A stretch of DNA of 64,000 nucleotides from Halobacillus litoralis. Its GTDB lineage: Bacteria > Bacillota > Bacilli > Bacillales > Halobacillaceae. The stretch covers positions 434,001 through 498,000 of the forward strand of contig NZ_JAIVKN010000003.1 of the NCBI RefSeq assembly GCF_020524025.1, written 5' to 3'. Shown here piece by piece: positions 25,266 to 36,495 of this stretch; positions within the stretch are counted from its first letter, which is position 1, and each line of letters starts with the position of its first letter. The translations under genes were made by a program, and so were the position numbers. Below the pieces are notes generated by a model. The model was given only the letters and a program-made list of their open reading frames with translations. It was not told the origin of the DNA and did no database searches.

Positions 25266-26540
25266 TTAGTCCATGTTCTTAATGAGTTCGTCTCCAAACT
25301 CGGAACATTTCACTTCTGTTGCGCCTTCCATCATTCGAGCGAAATCGTACGTGACAACTTTGCTGCCAATCGTCTTATCCATAGATTTCGTGATCAGGTC
25401 TGCAGCTTCTCTCCAACCAAGATGTTCAAGCATTAGAACTCCTGAAAGAATAACTGATGAAGGGTTAACTTTATCTTGTCCTGCATATTTAGGCGCTGTA
25501 CCATGAGTTGCCTCAAAGATCGCATGTCCCGTTTCAAAATTAATGTTAGCTCCAGGAGCAATCCCGATACCGCCAACCTGCGCTGCTAAAGCATCAGAAA
25601 TATAGTCTCCATTCAAGTTCATAGTCGCTACAACATCAAACTCTTTAGGACGCGTCAAAATCTGTTGCAGGAAGATATCAGCAATTGCATCTTTTACGAT
25701 GATTTTCCCATCTGCTTCTGCAGCATCCTGTGCTTTGTTTGCTGCTTCTTTCCCTTCTTTTTCAACAATGCGGTCATATTCTGCCCATGTAAATACTTTA
25801 TCCGCATATTCCTCTTCAGCCACTTCATAACCCCATGCTTTAAAGGAACCTTCTGTAAATTTCATGATATTTCCTTTGTGGACAAGAGTCACGTTTTTAC
25901 GACCTTCATTCAGCGCATAATCGATTGCAGCACGAACAAGACGCTTTGTTCCCTCTTCGGATACAGGCTTGATTCCGATACCGGAAGTTTCAGGGAATCG
26001 AATGTTATGTACACCCATTTCATTTTGTAGGAAATCGATGACTTTCTTCACTTCCGGCGTTCCTTTCTGCCACTCAATTCCTGCGTAAATGTCTTCCGTA
26101 TTCTCACGGAAGATGGCCATATCCGTATCCTCAGGACGTTTGACAGGAGATGGTACACCTTCAAAATAACGAACCGGACGCAGGCATGTAAACAAGTCCA
26201 ATTCCTGACGCAGGGCTACATTTAAAGAACGGATACCGCCGCCGATAGGTGTTGTCAAAGGTCCTTTAATAGCAATTTTATAATCGCGGATTGTATCAAG
26301 AGTTGCTTCAGGAAGCCACTCCCCAGTTTGATCGTAAGCTTTTTGTCCAGCCAGAACCTCTTTCCATTCAACGGACTTTTGGCCATTGTATGCTTTATCG
26401 ACCGCTGCCTCGATTACACGACTTGCTGCTGCCCAGATGTCAGGGCCGATTCCGTCACCCTCGATGAAAGGAATAACTGGTTTTTCTGGTACATTTAGTG
26501 TTCCGTTTTTTTCTACTGTGATTTTTTCTGCTTGTGTCAA
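25266..26540 (-). CDS. icd: Isocitrate dehydrogenase (NADP)
   Basis: Oxidative decarboxylation of isocitrate to 2-oxoglutarate. Regulatory Ser loop [16 protein letters not shown], substrate/metal region RFPETSGIG and [17 protein letters not shown], and NADP-binding HGTAPKYAG. The correct start is TTG at 26540 (AGGAGGG 6 nt upstream), giving [13 protein letters not shown], in line with the Bacillus enzyme; the longer frame begins in non-homologous sequence. 424 residues. Middle of citZ-icd-mdh, but a terminator-like hairpin lies between citZ and icd. Confidence 0.97.
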   Translation of the reverse strand: MTQAEKITVEKNGTLNVPEKPVIPFIEGDGIGPDIWAAASRVIEAAVDKAYNGQKSVEWKEVLAGQKAYDQTGEWLPEATLDTIRDYKIAIKGPLTTPIGGGIRSLNVALRQELDLFTCLRPVRYFEGVPSPVKRPEDTDMAIFRENTEDIYAGIEWQKGTPEVKKVIDFLQNEMGVHNIRFPETSGIGIKPVSEEGTKRLVRAAIDYALNEGRKNVTLVHKGNIMKFTEGSFKAWGYEVAEEEYADKVFTWAEYDRIVEKEGKEAANKAQDAAEADGKIIVKDAIADIFLQQILTRPKEFDVVATMNLNGDYISDALAAQVGGIGIAPGANINFETGHAIFEATHGTAPKYAGQDKVNPSSVILSGVLMLEHLGWREAADLITKSMDKTIGSKVVTYDFARMMEGATEVKCSEFGDELIKNMD

Positions 26541-26613
26541 AATAAACCCTCCTAATATTTTCATGAATAATGGATGGATCACCCTATTCTATCATACGTT
26601 ATAATAGGGTGAA

Positions 26614-26647
26614 TAAAAAGGAGCTGTGCCGATATGCCGGGCTCCCT
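26614..26647 (-). terminator. Hairpin between citZ and icd
   Basis: GGAGC / GCTCC stem with an inner GGC-ATATC-GGC pairing, then TTTTTATT on the minus strand. Probably gives partial termination. An adjoining inverted repeat ACCCTATT / AATAGGGT (26581-26610) precedes icd. Confidence 0.65.
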
Positions 26648-27765
26648 TATCTTTGTTCGATCGGTGTGTATGCCTGGCCTTTTGGACCAACGTACTCTGC
26701 ACGTGGACGGATCAAACGATTATTGGAGTACTGTTCAAGAATATGAGCTAACCAGCCAGACACCCGGCTGACTGCAAAAATTGGAGTGAAAATATCGTGA
26801 TCGATTCCAAGACTGTGATAGACAGAAGCGGAATAAAAATCAACGTTTGCAGGAAGACCTTTATTCTCTTTAATATACTCTTCTATTTTAATAGACATTT
26901 CATAATACTTAGAATGACCAGTTAGTTCAGTCAGTTCACGGGACATTTCCTTAAGGTGTTTCGCTCGTGGATCGCCTGAACGATAAACACGGTGACCCAT
27001 CCCCATTATTTTCTCTTTATTTTCAAGTTTTTTCTCAATAGCAGGAATAGCATTATCAACACTGCCAATTTCCGTAAGCATTTTCATTACGCGCTCATTC
27101 GCACCACCGTGAAGAGGTCCTTTAAGAGCTCCAATGGCAGCAGTCACTCCTGAATAGACATCAGAGAGAGTAGCAACACATACACGCGCTGTAAATGTAG
27201 AAGCATTCAATTCATGGTCAGCGTGAAGAACAAGCGCTTTATTAAAGGCTTCTACTTCTAAATCTTCAGGGTCTTTTCCATTCAGCATATATAGGAAGTT
27301 TCCTGCAAAGCTTAATTCTTTCTTAGGTGAGACCGGCTCTTCTCCTTTACGGATGCGAGCAAAAGCAGTAACGACAGTAGGAATCTTCGCCTGTAAACGT
27401 AAAGCTTTCCGCTTGTTCGCCTCTTCTTCCATAACGTCGGACTCAGAATCATACAGTCCCAGCATAGAAACCGCTGTGCGCAAAGCTGCCATAGGATGAA
27501 CCGTAGATAAATCATAAGATTTCAGATGATCAACGATTTCCTTAGGTATATCCATATTCGCAATAAGTTCGGTTTTAAACTCATTCAATTCGTTTAAGTT
27601 AGGTAATTTTTGATTCCAAAGAAGATAAACAACTTCTTCAAAGCTTGAGTTATTTGCCAGATCATCGATGTCGTAACCGACATATGTTAATTTGTCGTCA
27701 ATAATAGAACTAATCGATGAGTCTGTTGCTGTAATTCCTTCAAGACCTTTAGTTGATGATGACAT
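26647..27765 (-). CDS. citZ: Citrate synthase II
   Basis: Condenses acetyl-CoA and oxaloacetate. Type II-like short form of 372 residues. Motifs: HGGANERVMKML with the first catalytic His, MGMGHRVYRSGDPRA with the second, and DFYSASVYHSLGI with the catalytic Asp. The ATG at 27765 follows AAGGAG at 7 nt; nine extra upstream codons are rejected. First gene of the TCA cluster, divergent from ytvI. A cre-like box sits in the leader. Confidence 0.97.
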   Translation of the reverse strand: MSSSTKGLEGITATDSSISSIIDDKLTYVGYDIDDLANNSSFEEVVYLLWNQKLPNLNELNEFKTELIANMDIPKEIVDHLKSYDLSTVHPMAALRTAVSMLGLYDSESDVMEEEANKRKALRLQAKIPTVVTAFARIRKGEEPVSPKKELSFAGNFLYMLNGKDPEDLEVEAFNKALVLHADHELNASTFTARVCVATLSDVYSGVTAAIGALKGPLHGGANERVMKMLTEIGSVDNAIPAIEKKLENKEKIMGMGHRVYRSGDPRAKHLKEMSRELTELTGHSKYYEMSIKIEEYIKENKGLPANVDFYSASVYHSLGIDHDIFTPIFAVSRVSGWLAHILEQYSNNRLIRPRAEYVGPKGQAYTPIEQR

Positions 27766-27797
27766 ACAATCTCTCCTTTTAAAAAATTCCAATCTTC

Positions 27798-27825
27798 CTT
27801 GTCTTATGACAAGAAAACGCTTTAC
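27798..27825 (-). promoter_or_regulatory. citZ leader operators: palindrome and cre-like site
   Basis: Perfect palindrome CTTGTC-TTAT-GACAAG (27798-27813) directly next to AGAAAACGCTTTAC (27812-27825), which matches 12 of 14 cre positions on the minus strand. Both lie about 40-60 nt downstream of the predicted transcription start, a road-block position for CcpA. The palindrome might bind another regulator; CcpC controls citZ in B. subtilis, but I cannot show a CcpC box. Confidence 0.55.
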
Positions 27826-27866
27826 TTTTCGCTTGTTATACTTTTAGGAAAACAACCCCACACACA

Positions 27867-27895
27867 ATTATAAAGTATTCTGAAGAGAATGTGAA
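27867..27895 (-). promoter_or_regulatory. Sigma-A promoter of citZ
   Basis: Minus strand TTCACA (27895-27890), 17-nt spacer, TATAAT (27872-27867). Confidence 0.75.
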
Positions 27896-28003
27896 TTGAA
27901 AACGTTTAATTTTGCTGAATTTTATCGAATATCCTTCAAGCGCAGAGGGTTTGCGGATTGGGGAAAATGCTGGTTGAATCACGTTTACAGAGGAGCATTC
28001 GCT

Positions 28004-29107
28004 ATGGACAACCGTTATGTATACTTTCGGATGGCTTTGGTTTTTTTGCTCATAGCTGGGGGCGGGTATGCAGTATTTTGGTCGTGGACCATTCTTTATC
28101 CTTTTGTTATCGCCTTTATTTTATCGGCATTTTTACAGCCGTTTATTTTATTATTACATCAGCAGTTAAAGATTCCCAGGTTTGCTGCCACACTTCTTAT
28201 CCTGCTCTTTTTTATAACCTTAACGGCTGCTATGCTGACCCTTTTTGTTGCTGAGCTTATCAAAGGAATTCAATTCCTTTCAGCAGGAATACCAGGGCAG
28301 TTTGCTCAATTATCAACACACCTCATTAATCAAACCATGCATTTAATAAACCCCATAATTGCAGCTATTGAAAAGATCACTTATAAACTAAACATAAATC
28401 AAGAGCAGTCCATTGAAGTTTATACAGAGATGCTTAAAGAAAAAATCACCCGTTCTGGGATGGAGTTTCTTAACTTGTTATTTGATGGAATAACTTTCTT
28501 TTTAGCTGCTGTACCCACCTCAATTACCAATATTTTAATCATATTCCTTGCTACTTTTTTCATATGTAAAGACTGGCCATTCATTATAAGCTGGACATTC
28601 CGCCTGATCCCTAAAGGATTTTCAGACAGGCTTACAACCATCCGTTTTGAACTAAAACATACTCTCAAAGGGCTTATTAAAGCGCAATGCACCCTTGTTA
28701 TGATCAGCACAGCAATTATCGCTGCCGGGCTTTACTTCATACAGGCTCCTTACATTTTGACCATAACATTCCTCATAGCGATTGTTGATTTCATCCCTTA
28801 CATAGGTACAGGCGCTATCTTTCTGCCCTGGATTATTTATCAATTTTTCAGCGGGGAGTTTAACATGACGATAAGCCTGACTATCTTGTATATGATTGTA
28901 ATAATAACAAGACAGATTCTTGAACCAAAATTACTGGCAGATCACTTTGGTGTCCCCCCCATTCTGTTATTACTAACTCTTTTTGTCGGATATCAATTAT
29001 TTGGAGGTTATGGGATTATATTAAGCCCCCTCGTCTTAATGTTTATTCAAACATTGCACAAAACGGGGGTACTGTCTGAAATCACTGCTTTTATAAAAGG
29101 AAATTAA
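28004..29107 (+). CDS. ytvI: Sporulation integral membrane protein YtvI (AI-2E transporter family)
   Basis: 367-residue polytopic membrane protein of the AI-2E/PerM family: paired helices at the N-terminus, a central soluble loop (about 95-150), then helix bundles with VDFIPYIGTGAIFLPWIIYQF, the family core. YtvI is the sporulation-linked branch, transported substrate unknown. The longest frame starts at 27896, but AGAGGAG lies 8 nt before the ATG at 28004, which also begins the conserved hydrophobic N-terminus (MDNRYVYFRMALVFLL). Divergent from citZ and convergent with fxsA. Confidence 0.85.
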   Translation: MDNRYVYFRMALVFLLIAGGGYAVFWSWTILYPFVIAFILSAFLQPFILLLHQQLKIPRFAATLLILLFFITLTAAMLTLFVAELIKGIQFLSAGIPGQFAQLSTHLINQTMHLINPIIAAIEKITYKLNINQEQSIEVYTEMLKEKITRSGMEFLNLLFDGITFFLAAVPTSITNILIIFLATFFICKDWPFIISWTFRLIPKGFSDRLTTIRFELKHTLKGLIKAQCTLVMISTAIIAAGLYFIQAPYILTITFLIAIVDFIPYIGTGAIFLPWIIYQFFSGEFNMTISLTILYMIVIITRQILEPKLLADHFGVPPILLLLTLFVGYQLFGGYGIILSPLVLMFIQTLHKTGVLSEITAFIKGN

Positions 29108-29132
29108 CACTCCCCTCTCTCAGGGGAGTGTT
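29106..29132. terminator. Bidirectional terminator, ytvI / fxsA
   Basis: 11-bp perfect stem AACACTCCCCT / AGGGGAGTGTT, 5-nt loop. Confidence 0.88.
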
Positions 29133-29134
29133 TA

Positions 29135-29527
29135 CTATTTTTTATAAATGGTAACGGTGCCTTTTTTCATAGCTTTTTGAATGCCCCGCTCAAGTAAACG
29201 TTTCACAGGCGCTCTTGTAGCAGGAAGGAGTAGGATAAAGCCTATAGCATCAGTAATAAACCCCGGCGTCAATAAGACGGCTCCACCGACAAGGATACAA
29301 GCCCCATCTAAAAGTGCAGTCTGAGGCATCTGCCCTTGCTGCACAGACCGCTGGACATTGTTAATGGTTTCCAATCCTTGCTGCTTCGCAAGCCAGGCTC
29401 CCAACACACCGGTAGATATAATCAATAAGATCACCCACCAGGGACCGAACCAATTACCCGCCCAAATGAGGAGACCGATCTCCAATGCAGGAACGATTAG
29501 AATGAAAAGCAATAACCATCGAAACAT
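29135..29527 (-). CDS. fxsA: FxsA family membrane protein
   Basis: 130 residues with three to four hydrophobic segments; FILIVPALEIGLLIWAG, GVLGAWLAKQQG and VLLTPGFITDAIGFILLLP are the FxsA pattern. FxsA (named for phage F exclusion suppression in E. coli) has no proven general function. The ATG at 29527 begins the conserved MFRWLLLF; the extra 17 codons upstream are rejected. A TATAAT-like -10 lies about 35 nt upstream. Confidence 0.88.
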   Translation of the reverse strand: MFRWLLLFILIVPALEIGLLIWAGNWFGPWWVILLIISTGVLGAWLAKQQGLETINNVQRSVQQGQMPQTALLDGACILVGGAVLLTPGFITDAIGFILLLPATRAPVKRLLERGIQKAMKKGTVTIYKK

Positions 29528-29582
29528 AGCATCTTCCCTTCTTTCCATTTCTTTTATTATACCTCTATCATGGAACAAGATA

Positions 29583-29623
29583 AAAAGAAAAGGCAGCGAA
29601 GCTTCTTTTGCTTCCTGCCTTTT
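29583..29623 (-). terminator. Terminator of pfkA-pyk
   Basis: AAAAGGCAG-c-GAAGC arm pairs with GCTTC-CTGCCTTTT (one bulge), 7-nt loop, T-rich tail on the minus strand. Confidence 0.85.
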
Positions 29624-29637
29624 CTGTTCTGTGTGTT

Positions 29638-31401
29638 TTAAAGTACACTTGCGTGTCCTTCATAAATGTCGCCGCGGGAACTATCAATTGTAATATCTGC
29701 TCCATCTTCAATCAAGTTAAGAGCATCATTAACTCCTACGATGACAGGAATTCCAAGACTAAGGCCGACTACAGCAGCATGAGACGTCAGGCCGCCTTCT
29801 AATGTTACAATGCCGGCAGCTTTTTCAATCGCTGGCATCATATCACGATCCGTGCCGTGTGTAACAATAATATCTCCGTCTTCAACGCGGTCAATAGCGT
29901 CCTGTGCATTTTTTGCAACAATTGCTCGTCCATATGCACTCTTCTGACCTACACCCTGTCCCTTCACAAGAACATCACCAATAACATGAACCTTCATAAG
30001 GTTGGTTGTGCCACTTTCACCAACTGGAACTCCACCAGTGATAATGACACGATCCCCGCGGGTAGCAAGGCCTGAAGCAAGACTGCGTTCAACTGCTACA
30101 TCAAGCATATCATCTGTAGAATAGGCACGTGGCCCCATCACTGCATAAACACCCCATACAAGAGACAATTTGCGGTTAACCTCTTCATCGGAAGTAATCG
30201 CAACAATTGGTGCTTTCGGGCGGTATTTAGAAATCATTCGAGCGGTATGGCCACTTTCTGTTGGTGTAACAATCGCAGATGCATGCAGGTTAATTGCTGT
30301 GTGCGTTACAGATTGACTAATTGCATCTGTAATAGTCATATCGCTATGTTTCGAGCGCTCTTGTAACAGGGAAATATGATTAAGTCCTGTTTCTGTCTTG
30401 CTGGCAATATTGTGCATCGTTTGAACAGCTTCTACAGGGTAATCCCCAGCCGCTGTTTCACCAGAAAGCATAATTGCATCTGTGCCATCGAAGATAGCAT
30501 TAGCAACGTCAGAAGCTTCTGCGCGTGTTGGACGTGGGTTGCGCTGCATAGAGTCCAACATTTGTGTTGCAGTAATGACAGGCTTCCCAGCTTCGTTACA
30601 CTTGCGGATCAACTGCTTTTGAACAAGTGGTACATCTTCTGCCGGAATTTCAACACCAAGGTCGCCACGAGCAACCATCAAGCCATCACTAACTTCAAGA
30701 ATTTCGTCGATATTATCGACACCTTCTTGGTTTTCGATCTTAGGAATGATTTGAATATGAGTAGCCTTGTGTTTTTCCAGAAGCTCTTTAATTTCAAGAA
30801 CATCAGAAGCACGGCGTACGAAAGAAGCTGCAATGAAATCAACGCCTTGTTCAATTCCAAATTCAATATCTTTGGCATCCTTATCAGTGATTCCAGGAAG
30901 ATTCACACTTACGTTTGGAACATTTACACCTTTTTTATTTTTAAGAGGTCCATTGTTCAGTACCGTCGTCTTAATTTCGTTATTTTCTTTATCAATTTCC
31001 TCTACTTGAAGTTCAACCAGACCATCATCAAGAAGAATCTTTGAGCCAGGGTGAACATCATTGATCAAACCAGGGTATGTGACAGAAAAACGTTCTGCAT
31101 CCCCTTCAATATCTTCCATGGATACATAGGCTGTAGAACCTTTTTCCAGATAAACTTCGCCTTCTTTTAGTGTACCCGTACGGATTTCAGGCCCTTTCGT
31201 ATCTAGAAGAATAGCTACCGTTTTGCCTGTTGATTTTGAAGCCTCACGAATGCTGGTAATTCGTGCGCCATGCTCGTCAAAATCTCCGTGGGAGAAGTTT
31301 AAACGTGCCACGTTCATACCGGATTCAATCAGCTGTGTCAGCTTTTCTACAGACTCAGACGCAGGTCCAATCGTACATACAATTTTGGTTTTTCTAAACA
31401 T
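29638..31401 (-). CDS. pyk: Pyruvate kinase with C-terminal PEP-utiliser domain
   Basis: Converts PEP and ADP to pyruvate and ATP. N-terminal TIM barrel with [27 protein letters not shown] and [18 protein letters not shown]; then the C-terminal regulatory domain. Residues from about 475 on form the extra domain seen in Bacillus/Geobacillus pyruvate kinases, with [13 protein letters not shown] resembling the phosphohistidine motif of PEP-utilising enzymes; its role is unsettled. 587 residues. 32 nt after pfkA, one operon. Confidence 0.98.
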   Translation of the reverse strand: MFRKTKIVCTIGPASESVEKLTQLIESGMNVARLNFSHGDFDEHGARITSIREASKSTGKTVAILLDTKGPEIRTGTLKEGEVYLEKGSTAYVSMEDIEGDAERFSVTYPGLINDVHPGSKILLDDGLVELQVEEIDKENNEIKTTVLNNGPLKNKKGVNVPNVSVNLPGITDKDAKDIEFGIEQGVDFIAASFVRRASDVLEIKELLEKHKATHIQIIPKIENQEGVDNIDEILEVSDGLMVARGDLGVEIPAEDVPLVQKQLIRKCNEAGKPVITATQMLDSMQRNPRPTRAEASDVANAIFDGTDAIMLSGETAAGDYPVEAVQTMHNIASKTETGLNHISLLQERSKHSDMTITDAISQSVTHTAINLHASAIVTPTESGHTARMISKYRPKAPIVAITSDEEVNRKLSLVWGVYAVMGPRAYSTDDMLDVAVERSLASGLATRGDRVIITGGVPVGESGTTNLMKVHVIGDVLVKGQGVGQKSAYGRAIVAKNAQDAIDRVEDGDIIVTHGTDRDMMPAIEKAAGIVTLEGGLTSHAAVVGLSLGIPVIVGVNDALNLIEDGADITIDSSRGDIYEGHASVL

Positions 31402-31433
31402 AATTTATTTCCTCCTCAAATGCCTCTTAACAT

Positions 31434-32417
<984 letters not shown>

Positions 32418-32468
32418 TTAATGTTGTCCCCAATCAATAATGAATTAAAACCTCCGTCCATTTTAGAA

Positions 32469-32493
32469 GTATAGACTAATCTTTAGTCTATAC
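32469..32493 (-). promoter_or_regulatory. Perfect palindrome over the probable pfkA promoter
   Basis: GTATAGACTAA-tct-TTAGTCTATAC, 11-bp arms with a 3-nt centre and no mismatch. On the minus strand it contains a plausible TTGTAT-N16-TATACT promoter, so a bound dimer would cover -35 to -10. About 75-100 nt before pfkA. No T tract follows, so not a terminator. Cognate regulator unknown. Confidence 0.6.
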
Positions 32494-32555
32494 AATTAAC
32501 AGGAACTTCACCATTCAATTCATATATGTTAGCGTTACCAAGCCGCTAAGATGCG

Positions 32556-32584
32556 AAAAGCCGCACCTTATGTGCGACCTTTCT
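32556..32584 (-). terminator. Terminator of the accDA operon
   Basis: 7-bp stem GTCGCAC / GTGCGGC (one G.T pair), 5-nt loop, TTTT on the minus strand, 30 nt past the accA stop. Confidence 0.75.
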
Positions 32585-32614
32585 ATTACGGACCTATAAT
32601 TTTCAACCCTATCA

Positions 32615-33577
32615 TTATAAATCAAGATACGTGTAATCGCCAATGTTTTTATATTTTTTAAAACGATTCTCTAAAAGAATGCCCTCATCCAAGGTGGACA
32701 AGTCGTTTAAAGATTCGGTAATCACGCTCTCGATTTCTTTCGCCTGGGTTAGGATATCGCGATGTGCCCCCCCGCGAACTTCAGGGATAACGCCATCAAT
32801 TACATTCAGCTTTTTCAAATCGTAAGAAGTGATCTTCATAGATTCTGCAGCTTCTTGAGCAAGTCCGGCATCCTTCCATAATATAGAAGATGCACCCTCA
32901 GGAGAAATAACGGAATAAGTGGAATTCTCAAGCATAAAGATGCGGTCCCCGATTCCAAGACCCAGGGCACCTCCACTTCCTCCTTCACCGATAACGATAC
33001 AGATAATAGGAACTGTAAGACCGGCCATTTCCATTAAGTTCCGTGCAATAGCTTCACTCTGCCCTCGTTCTTCAGCTGCTTTTCCAGGATACGCGCCTTT
33101 AGTATCAATAAACGTAATGATCGGTCTTTGGAATTTTTCTGCCTGTTTCATTAGTCGTAAAGCTTTTCGGTAACCCTCAGGATGAGGCATTCCAAAGTTT
33201 CTACGGATGTTTTCTTTTGTATCCTTCCCGCGCTGATGTCCAATGACCGTTACGGGCTTATTGTTAAATTTGGCAATCCCAGATACGATAGCTGCGTCAT
33301 CACCGAAGTTCCGATCTCCGTGAAGTTCCAAAAAGTCCGTAAACAAATGATGAATATAATCAAGGGTTGTCGGTCTTTCTGGATGTCGAGCCATTTGAAC
33401 CCGGTCCCAAGGTGCCATCCTGTCATAGACGTCTGTTTCTAATTTTTCCAGTCGTTTTTCCAGTGTAATGATTTCATCACTAAGATCCATTTCACTGTTT
33501 TCTGTTAACGTTCTTAAGTCTGATATTTTTTCTCTTAATTCGATGACCGGCTTCTCGAATTCTAATACATGCTTCAC
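32615..33577 (-). CDS. accA: Acetyl-CoA carboxylase carboxyltransferase, alpha subunit
   Basis: With AccD transfers carboxyl from biotin to acetyl-CoA, making malonyl-CoA for fatty acids. Crotonase-like fold with [52 protein letters not shown] and [16 protein letters not shown]. 320 residues. Start overlaps the accD stop by 4 nt, ensuring coupled synthesis of the subunits. Confidence 0.98.
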   Translation of the reverse strand: MKHVLEFEKPVIELREKISDLRTLTENSEMDLSDEIITLEKRLEKLETDVYDRMAPWDRVQMARHPERPTTLDYIHHLFTDFLELHGDRNFGDDAAIVSGIAKFNNKPVTVIGHQRGKDTKENIRRNFGMPHPEGYRKALRLMKQAEKFQRPIITFIDTKGAYPGKAAEERGQSEAIARNLMEMAGLTVPIICIVIGEGGSGGALGLGIGDRIFMLENSTYSVISPEGASSILWKDAGLAQEAAESMKITSYDLKKLNVIDGVIPEVRGGAHRDILTQAKEIESVITESLNDLSTLDEGILLENRFKKYKNIGDYTYLDL

Positions 33578-34434
33578 AGACTGTCACCTCCAGTAGAATG
33601 AAGATCGAGAACTGTAGACAAAGTTTTCTTCATTTCATGACGATGAACGACCCGGTCCAATTGACCATGCTCCAACAGAAACTCTGCGGTTTGAAAATCA
33701 TCGGGAAGTTTTTCACGAATTGTCTGTTCTATAATTCTCCGTCCGGCAAATCCAATTAAAGCCCCTGGTTCAGCAAAATTATAATCCCCCAATGAAGCGA
33801 AACTTGCGGAGACACCACCAGTCGTGGGATGTGTCATTACAGATATGAATAACCCCTTATCTGCATGGAGACGCTGCAGAGCAACAGAAGTTTTCCCCAT
33901 CTGCATCAAGCTGAGGACACCTTCCTGCATTCTTGCTCCACCAGAAGCTGTGAATATAATAAATGGAATATGTGCTTTTCTCGCATTCTCAATCGCGTTG
34001 GTAATTTTCTCTCCAACCACTGACCCCATGCTTCCCATTCGGAAACGGGAGTCCATAACGGCTACAGCCGTTTCCATTCCATTCATTTTGGCTTTTCCTG
34101 TTACAACAGCTTCATTTAAATCAGATTTCAGCCGATCTTTTTCTAATTTTTCTTCATAATCAGGAAAATGAAGAGGGTTATTGGAAATCATATGTTTGTC
34201 CCACTCCGTAAAGGAGTCCTCATCAAATAAGTGTTGAATTCGCTCATATGCACTCAATCGGTGATGGTGATCACAATGAGGGCAGACATTCATATTTCGA
34301 TTTAGTTCTTTTCTATAAAAGATTTTCTGGCAGTTTGGACATTTCTGCATCAAACCTTCTGGTACATCCTGTTTTGCTTCTTGACTAGGTATGGATGCGT
34401 ACCTTTTCTTCTTGCTGAAAAAGTCTCTAAGCAA
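33574..34434 (-). CDS. accD: Acetyl-CoA carboxylase carboxyltransferase, beta subunit
   Basis: Zinc-ribbon N-terminus [23 protein letters not shown] (residues about 32-54), then the carboxyltransferase core with [24 protein letters not shown] and [13 protein letters not shown]. 286 residues. TTG start with AAAGGAGG 7 nt upstream. Lies downstream of gntR and the malic enzyme; a 100-nt gap before it may hold its own weak promoter (TATATT -10). Confidence 0.97.
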   Translation of the reverse strand: MLRDFFSKKKRYASIPSQEAKQDVPEGLMQKCPNCQKIFYRKELNRNMNVCPHCDHHHRLSAYERIQHLFDEDSFTEWDKHMISNNPLHFPDYEEKLEKDRLKSDLNEAVVTGKAKMNGMETAVAVMDSRFRMGSMGSVVGEKITNAIENARKAHIPFIIFTASGGARMQEGVLSLMQMGKTSVALQRLHADKGLFISVMTHPTTGGVSASFASLGDYNFAEPGALIGFAGRRIIEQTIREKLPDDFQTAEFLLEHGQLDRVVHRHEMKKTLSTVLDLHSTGGDSL

Positions 34435-34535
34435 GGTGATTCCTCCTTTGGGACAAAGCTTCCTTTCTTACAATATACAAAAAAGTCTTTGCGTAATATC
34501 ACTGAATCTGTCGTTAACCTTTCGACAAGGTTTGC

Positions 34536-35141
34536 TCAGCGATAAAGTTGTAGGATACCTATAGTATTCCCTTTTTTTAATGCCTCGAACATTTCCCTGT
34601 ACCATTCTTTATGATGTTGGACATCATGAACAGTGTTTGTAAAACCGGAAATGAACTGCCACATTGAACGCAGCAGGTGTTGGTCGCAAATAGTGAAGAG
34701 GTACTCGAATACTGCACAATGAAGATTTTTTTCTTCAGATGCCTCCAGAATCTCATTCAATTGATGAAAATGATGATCAGAGAGCTTATCCTGCACAAGG
34801 GTTAATACCTCTTTCTCAATCATATGCATAGCCGTCAGCAACTCGCTTTTTGTTCTTGATTCATTTAAAAGAAAGTTAGACAGCAGTTCGACCATATGGT
34901 ACGGACGATAGGCTCGCATGTAAGTGCCTTCTCCGCGTCTGGTTTCAATAAGCCCCAGGAGTTCCATAGCCCGGAACGCTTCTCGAATCGAAGAACGGCC
35001 TACATGGAGTTGTTCGCTTAACTCACGCTCGGATGGCAGCTTGTCACCAGGCTTCAATTGGTTTTCTTCAATATATGACTTCAATTGATAGAGTACACCC
35101 TCATAAACCTTTCCCTGCTGTTCTTGAGTCACGTTAAACAA
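34536..35141 (-). CDS. GntR-family regulator, FadR subfamily
   Basis: 201 residues. N-terminal winged helix (about 9-75) with LKPGDKLPSERELSEQLHVGRSSIREAFRAMELLGLIETRRGEGTY, the GntR signature. C-terminal all-helical FCD-type domain (about 85-201), with possible metal/ligand His (FHQLNEI, HLLRSMW, TVHDVQHHKEW). Ligand unknown; FadR-type proteins sense acyl-CoA or organic acids. Lying between malic enzyme and accDA, and with a FadR-class operator at the malic-enzyme promoter (36496-36510), it likely regulates this cluster. Not present at this place in B. subtilis as I recall. Confidence 0.85.
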   Translation of the reverse strand: MFNVTQEQQGKVYEGVLYQLKSYIEENQLKPGDKLPSERELSEQLHVGRSSIREAFRAMELLGLIETRRGEGTYMRAYRPYHMVELLSNFLLNESRTKSELLTAMHMIEKEVLTLVQDKLSDHHFHQLNEILEASEEKNLHCAVFEYLFTICDQHLLRSMWQFISGFTNTVHDVQHHKEWYREMFEALKKGNTIGILQLYR

Positions 35142-35217
35142 ACACCTCTCTCCTGAATAACCATAGGTCCTATGTATAGAGGGAAAAGTGAACCACTTCT
35201 CTCCTCTCCCTTATCCC

Positions 35218-36456
35218 TTATCCTTCATCTATTAAAGTTAATTGTCTTGTTTTTTCAGCCACCTCTTCAGGATCCAAGTGATGTCGGGCGACTCCTGACT
35301 CCATAGCTGCTTTCGCCACACTAGCGGCGACCGCAGGAGCTACACGCGGATCGAAAGGTGCAGGAATGACATAGTCTTCACTAAGTTCGTCTTCACTGAC
35401 TAAGGAAGCAATAGCTTCTGCTGCAGCAATTTTCATTTTTTCGTTAATGCGGGTGGCTCTCACATCAAGAGCACCTCTGAAAATCCCAGGGAATGCTAAC
35501 ACATTATTCACCTGATTGGGAAAGTCCGAACGTCCAGTCCCAATCACCCGAGCTCCGGCTTCTTTCGCATCCTCAGGCATAATTTCCGGCTCAGGGTTTG
35601 CCATTGCGAAGATAACGGAGTCATCATTCATTCTGGAAACCATGTCTTTAGATAGCAGCCCTCCAACAGAAACCCCAATAAAGACATCTGCGCCTTCCAT
35701 GACTTCCTCGAGTTTTCCTTCAGTCCGTTCTTTGTTTGTGATTTTAGCAACTTCGTCCTTCACTTCATTCATGCCGTAATTACGGCCTTCGAAGATTGCT
35801 CCTTTTGAATCACACATAATAATATCACGTACACCAAAATGATAAAGTAATTTAATAATGGCAATTCCTGCAGCACCGGCTCCATTTGCTACTACTTTAA
35901 TTTCCGACCACGATTTGCCTGTCAGCTTTAAAGCGTTCATCAAACCAGCTACCGTTACAATGGCTGTCCCATGCTGGTCATCATGAAAGATAGGAATATT
36001 GGTTTCTTTTTTCAAACGGTCCTCAATGATAAAGCAGTTTGGTGCAGCGATATCTTCTAAGTTGACGCCTCCAAACGTCGGTTCCATCAGCTTCACTGTT
36101 TGAACAATTTGATCGACATCACTTGTGTTCAAGCAGATTGGAAATGCATCCACGCCTGCGAAACTTTTAAATAAAGCTGCTTTTCCCTCCATAACTGGTA
36201 ATGCAGCCTCAGGTCCGATGTTACCTAGACCGAGTACAGCGGAACCATCACTCACAACCGCTACCATGTTTCCCTTCATTGTATAATCATATACGGTTTC
36301 TTTATGATCATATATTTCTTTACAGGGCTCTGCTACGCCAGGGGAATAAGCCAGGCTCAAATCTTTTGCATTTCGAACAGGAACCTTGGAGTGGGTTTCC
36401 AATTTCCCTTTATTAACACGGTGGATATGAAGTGCTTCATCTCGCAAATTAGACAC
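35218..36456 (-). CDS. ytsJ: NAD(P)-dependent malic enzyme (YtsJ-like)
   Basis: Oxidative decarboxylation of malate to pyruvate with NADPH formation. 412 residues, short bacterial type. N-terminal catalytic part with KVPVRNAKDLSLAYSPGVAEP and VSDGSAVLGLGNIGPEAALPVMEGKA, DIAAPNCF, FHDDQHGTAIV; NAD(P)-binding part with VANGAGAAGIAI and MCDSKGA. GTG start with AAAGGAG. Heads the malic enzyme-gntR-accD-accA group, suggesting supply of pyruvate and NADPH to fatty-acid synthesis. An extended -10 promoter and a FadR-class operator precede it. Confidence 0.95.
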   Translation of the reverse strand: MSNLRDEALHIHRVNKGKLETHSKVPVRNAKDLSLAYSPGVAEPCKEIYDHKETVYDYTMKGNMVAVVSDGSAVLGLGNIGPEAALPVMEGKAALFKSFAGVDAFPICLNTSDVDQIVQTVKLMEPTFGGVNLEDIAAPNCFIIEDRLKKETNIPIFHDDQHGTAIVTVAGLMNALKLTGKSWSEIKVVANGAGAAGIAIIKLLYHFGVRDIIMCDSKGAIFEGRNYGMNEVKDEVAKITNKERTEGKLEEVMEGADVFIGVSVGGLLSKDMVSRMNDDSVIFAMANPEPEIMPEDAKEAGARVIGTGRSDFPNQVNNVLAFPGIFRGALDVRATRINEKMKIAAAEAIASLVSEDELSEDYVIPAPFDPRVAPAVAASVAKAAMESGVARHHLDPEEVAEKTRQLTLIDEG

Positions 36457-36495
36457 GACGACACGCTCCTTTGAACATTTAATTTTACCGACCCA

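Noticed and set aside
30376-31044. 222-codon plus-strand frame antisense to pyk
   Set aside because: Complete overlap with a certain gene; composition is that of a shadow frame, without a start context.
35160-35210. Imperfect hairpin between ytsJ and gntR
   Set aside because: AAGTG-gtt-CACTT with AGGGA/TCCCT flanks but no T tract; too weak to call a terminator.
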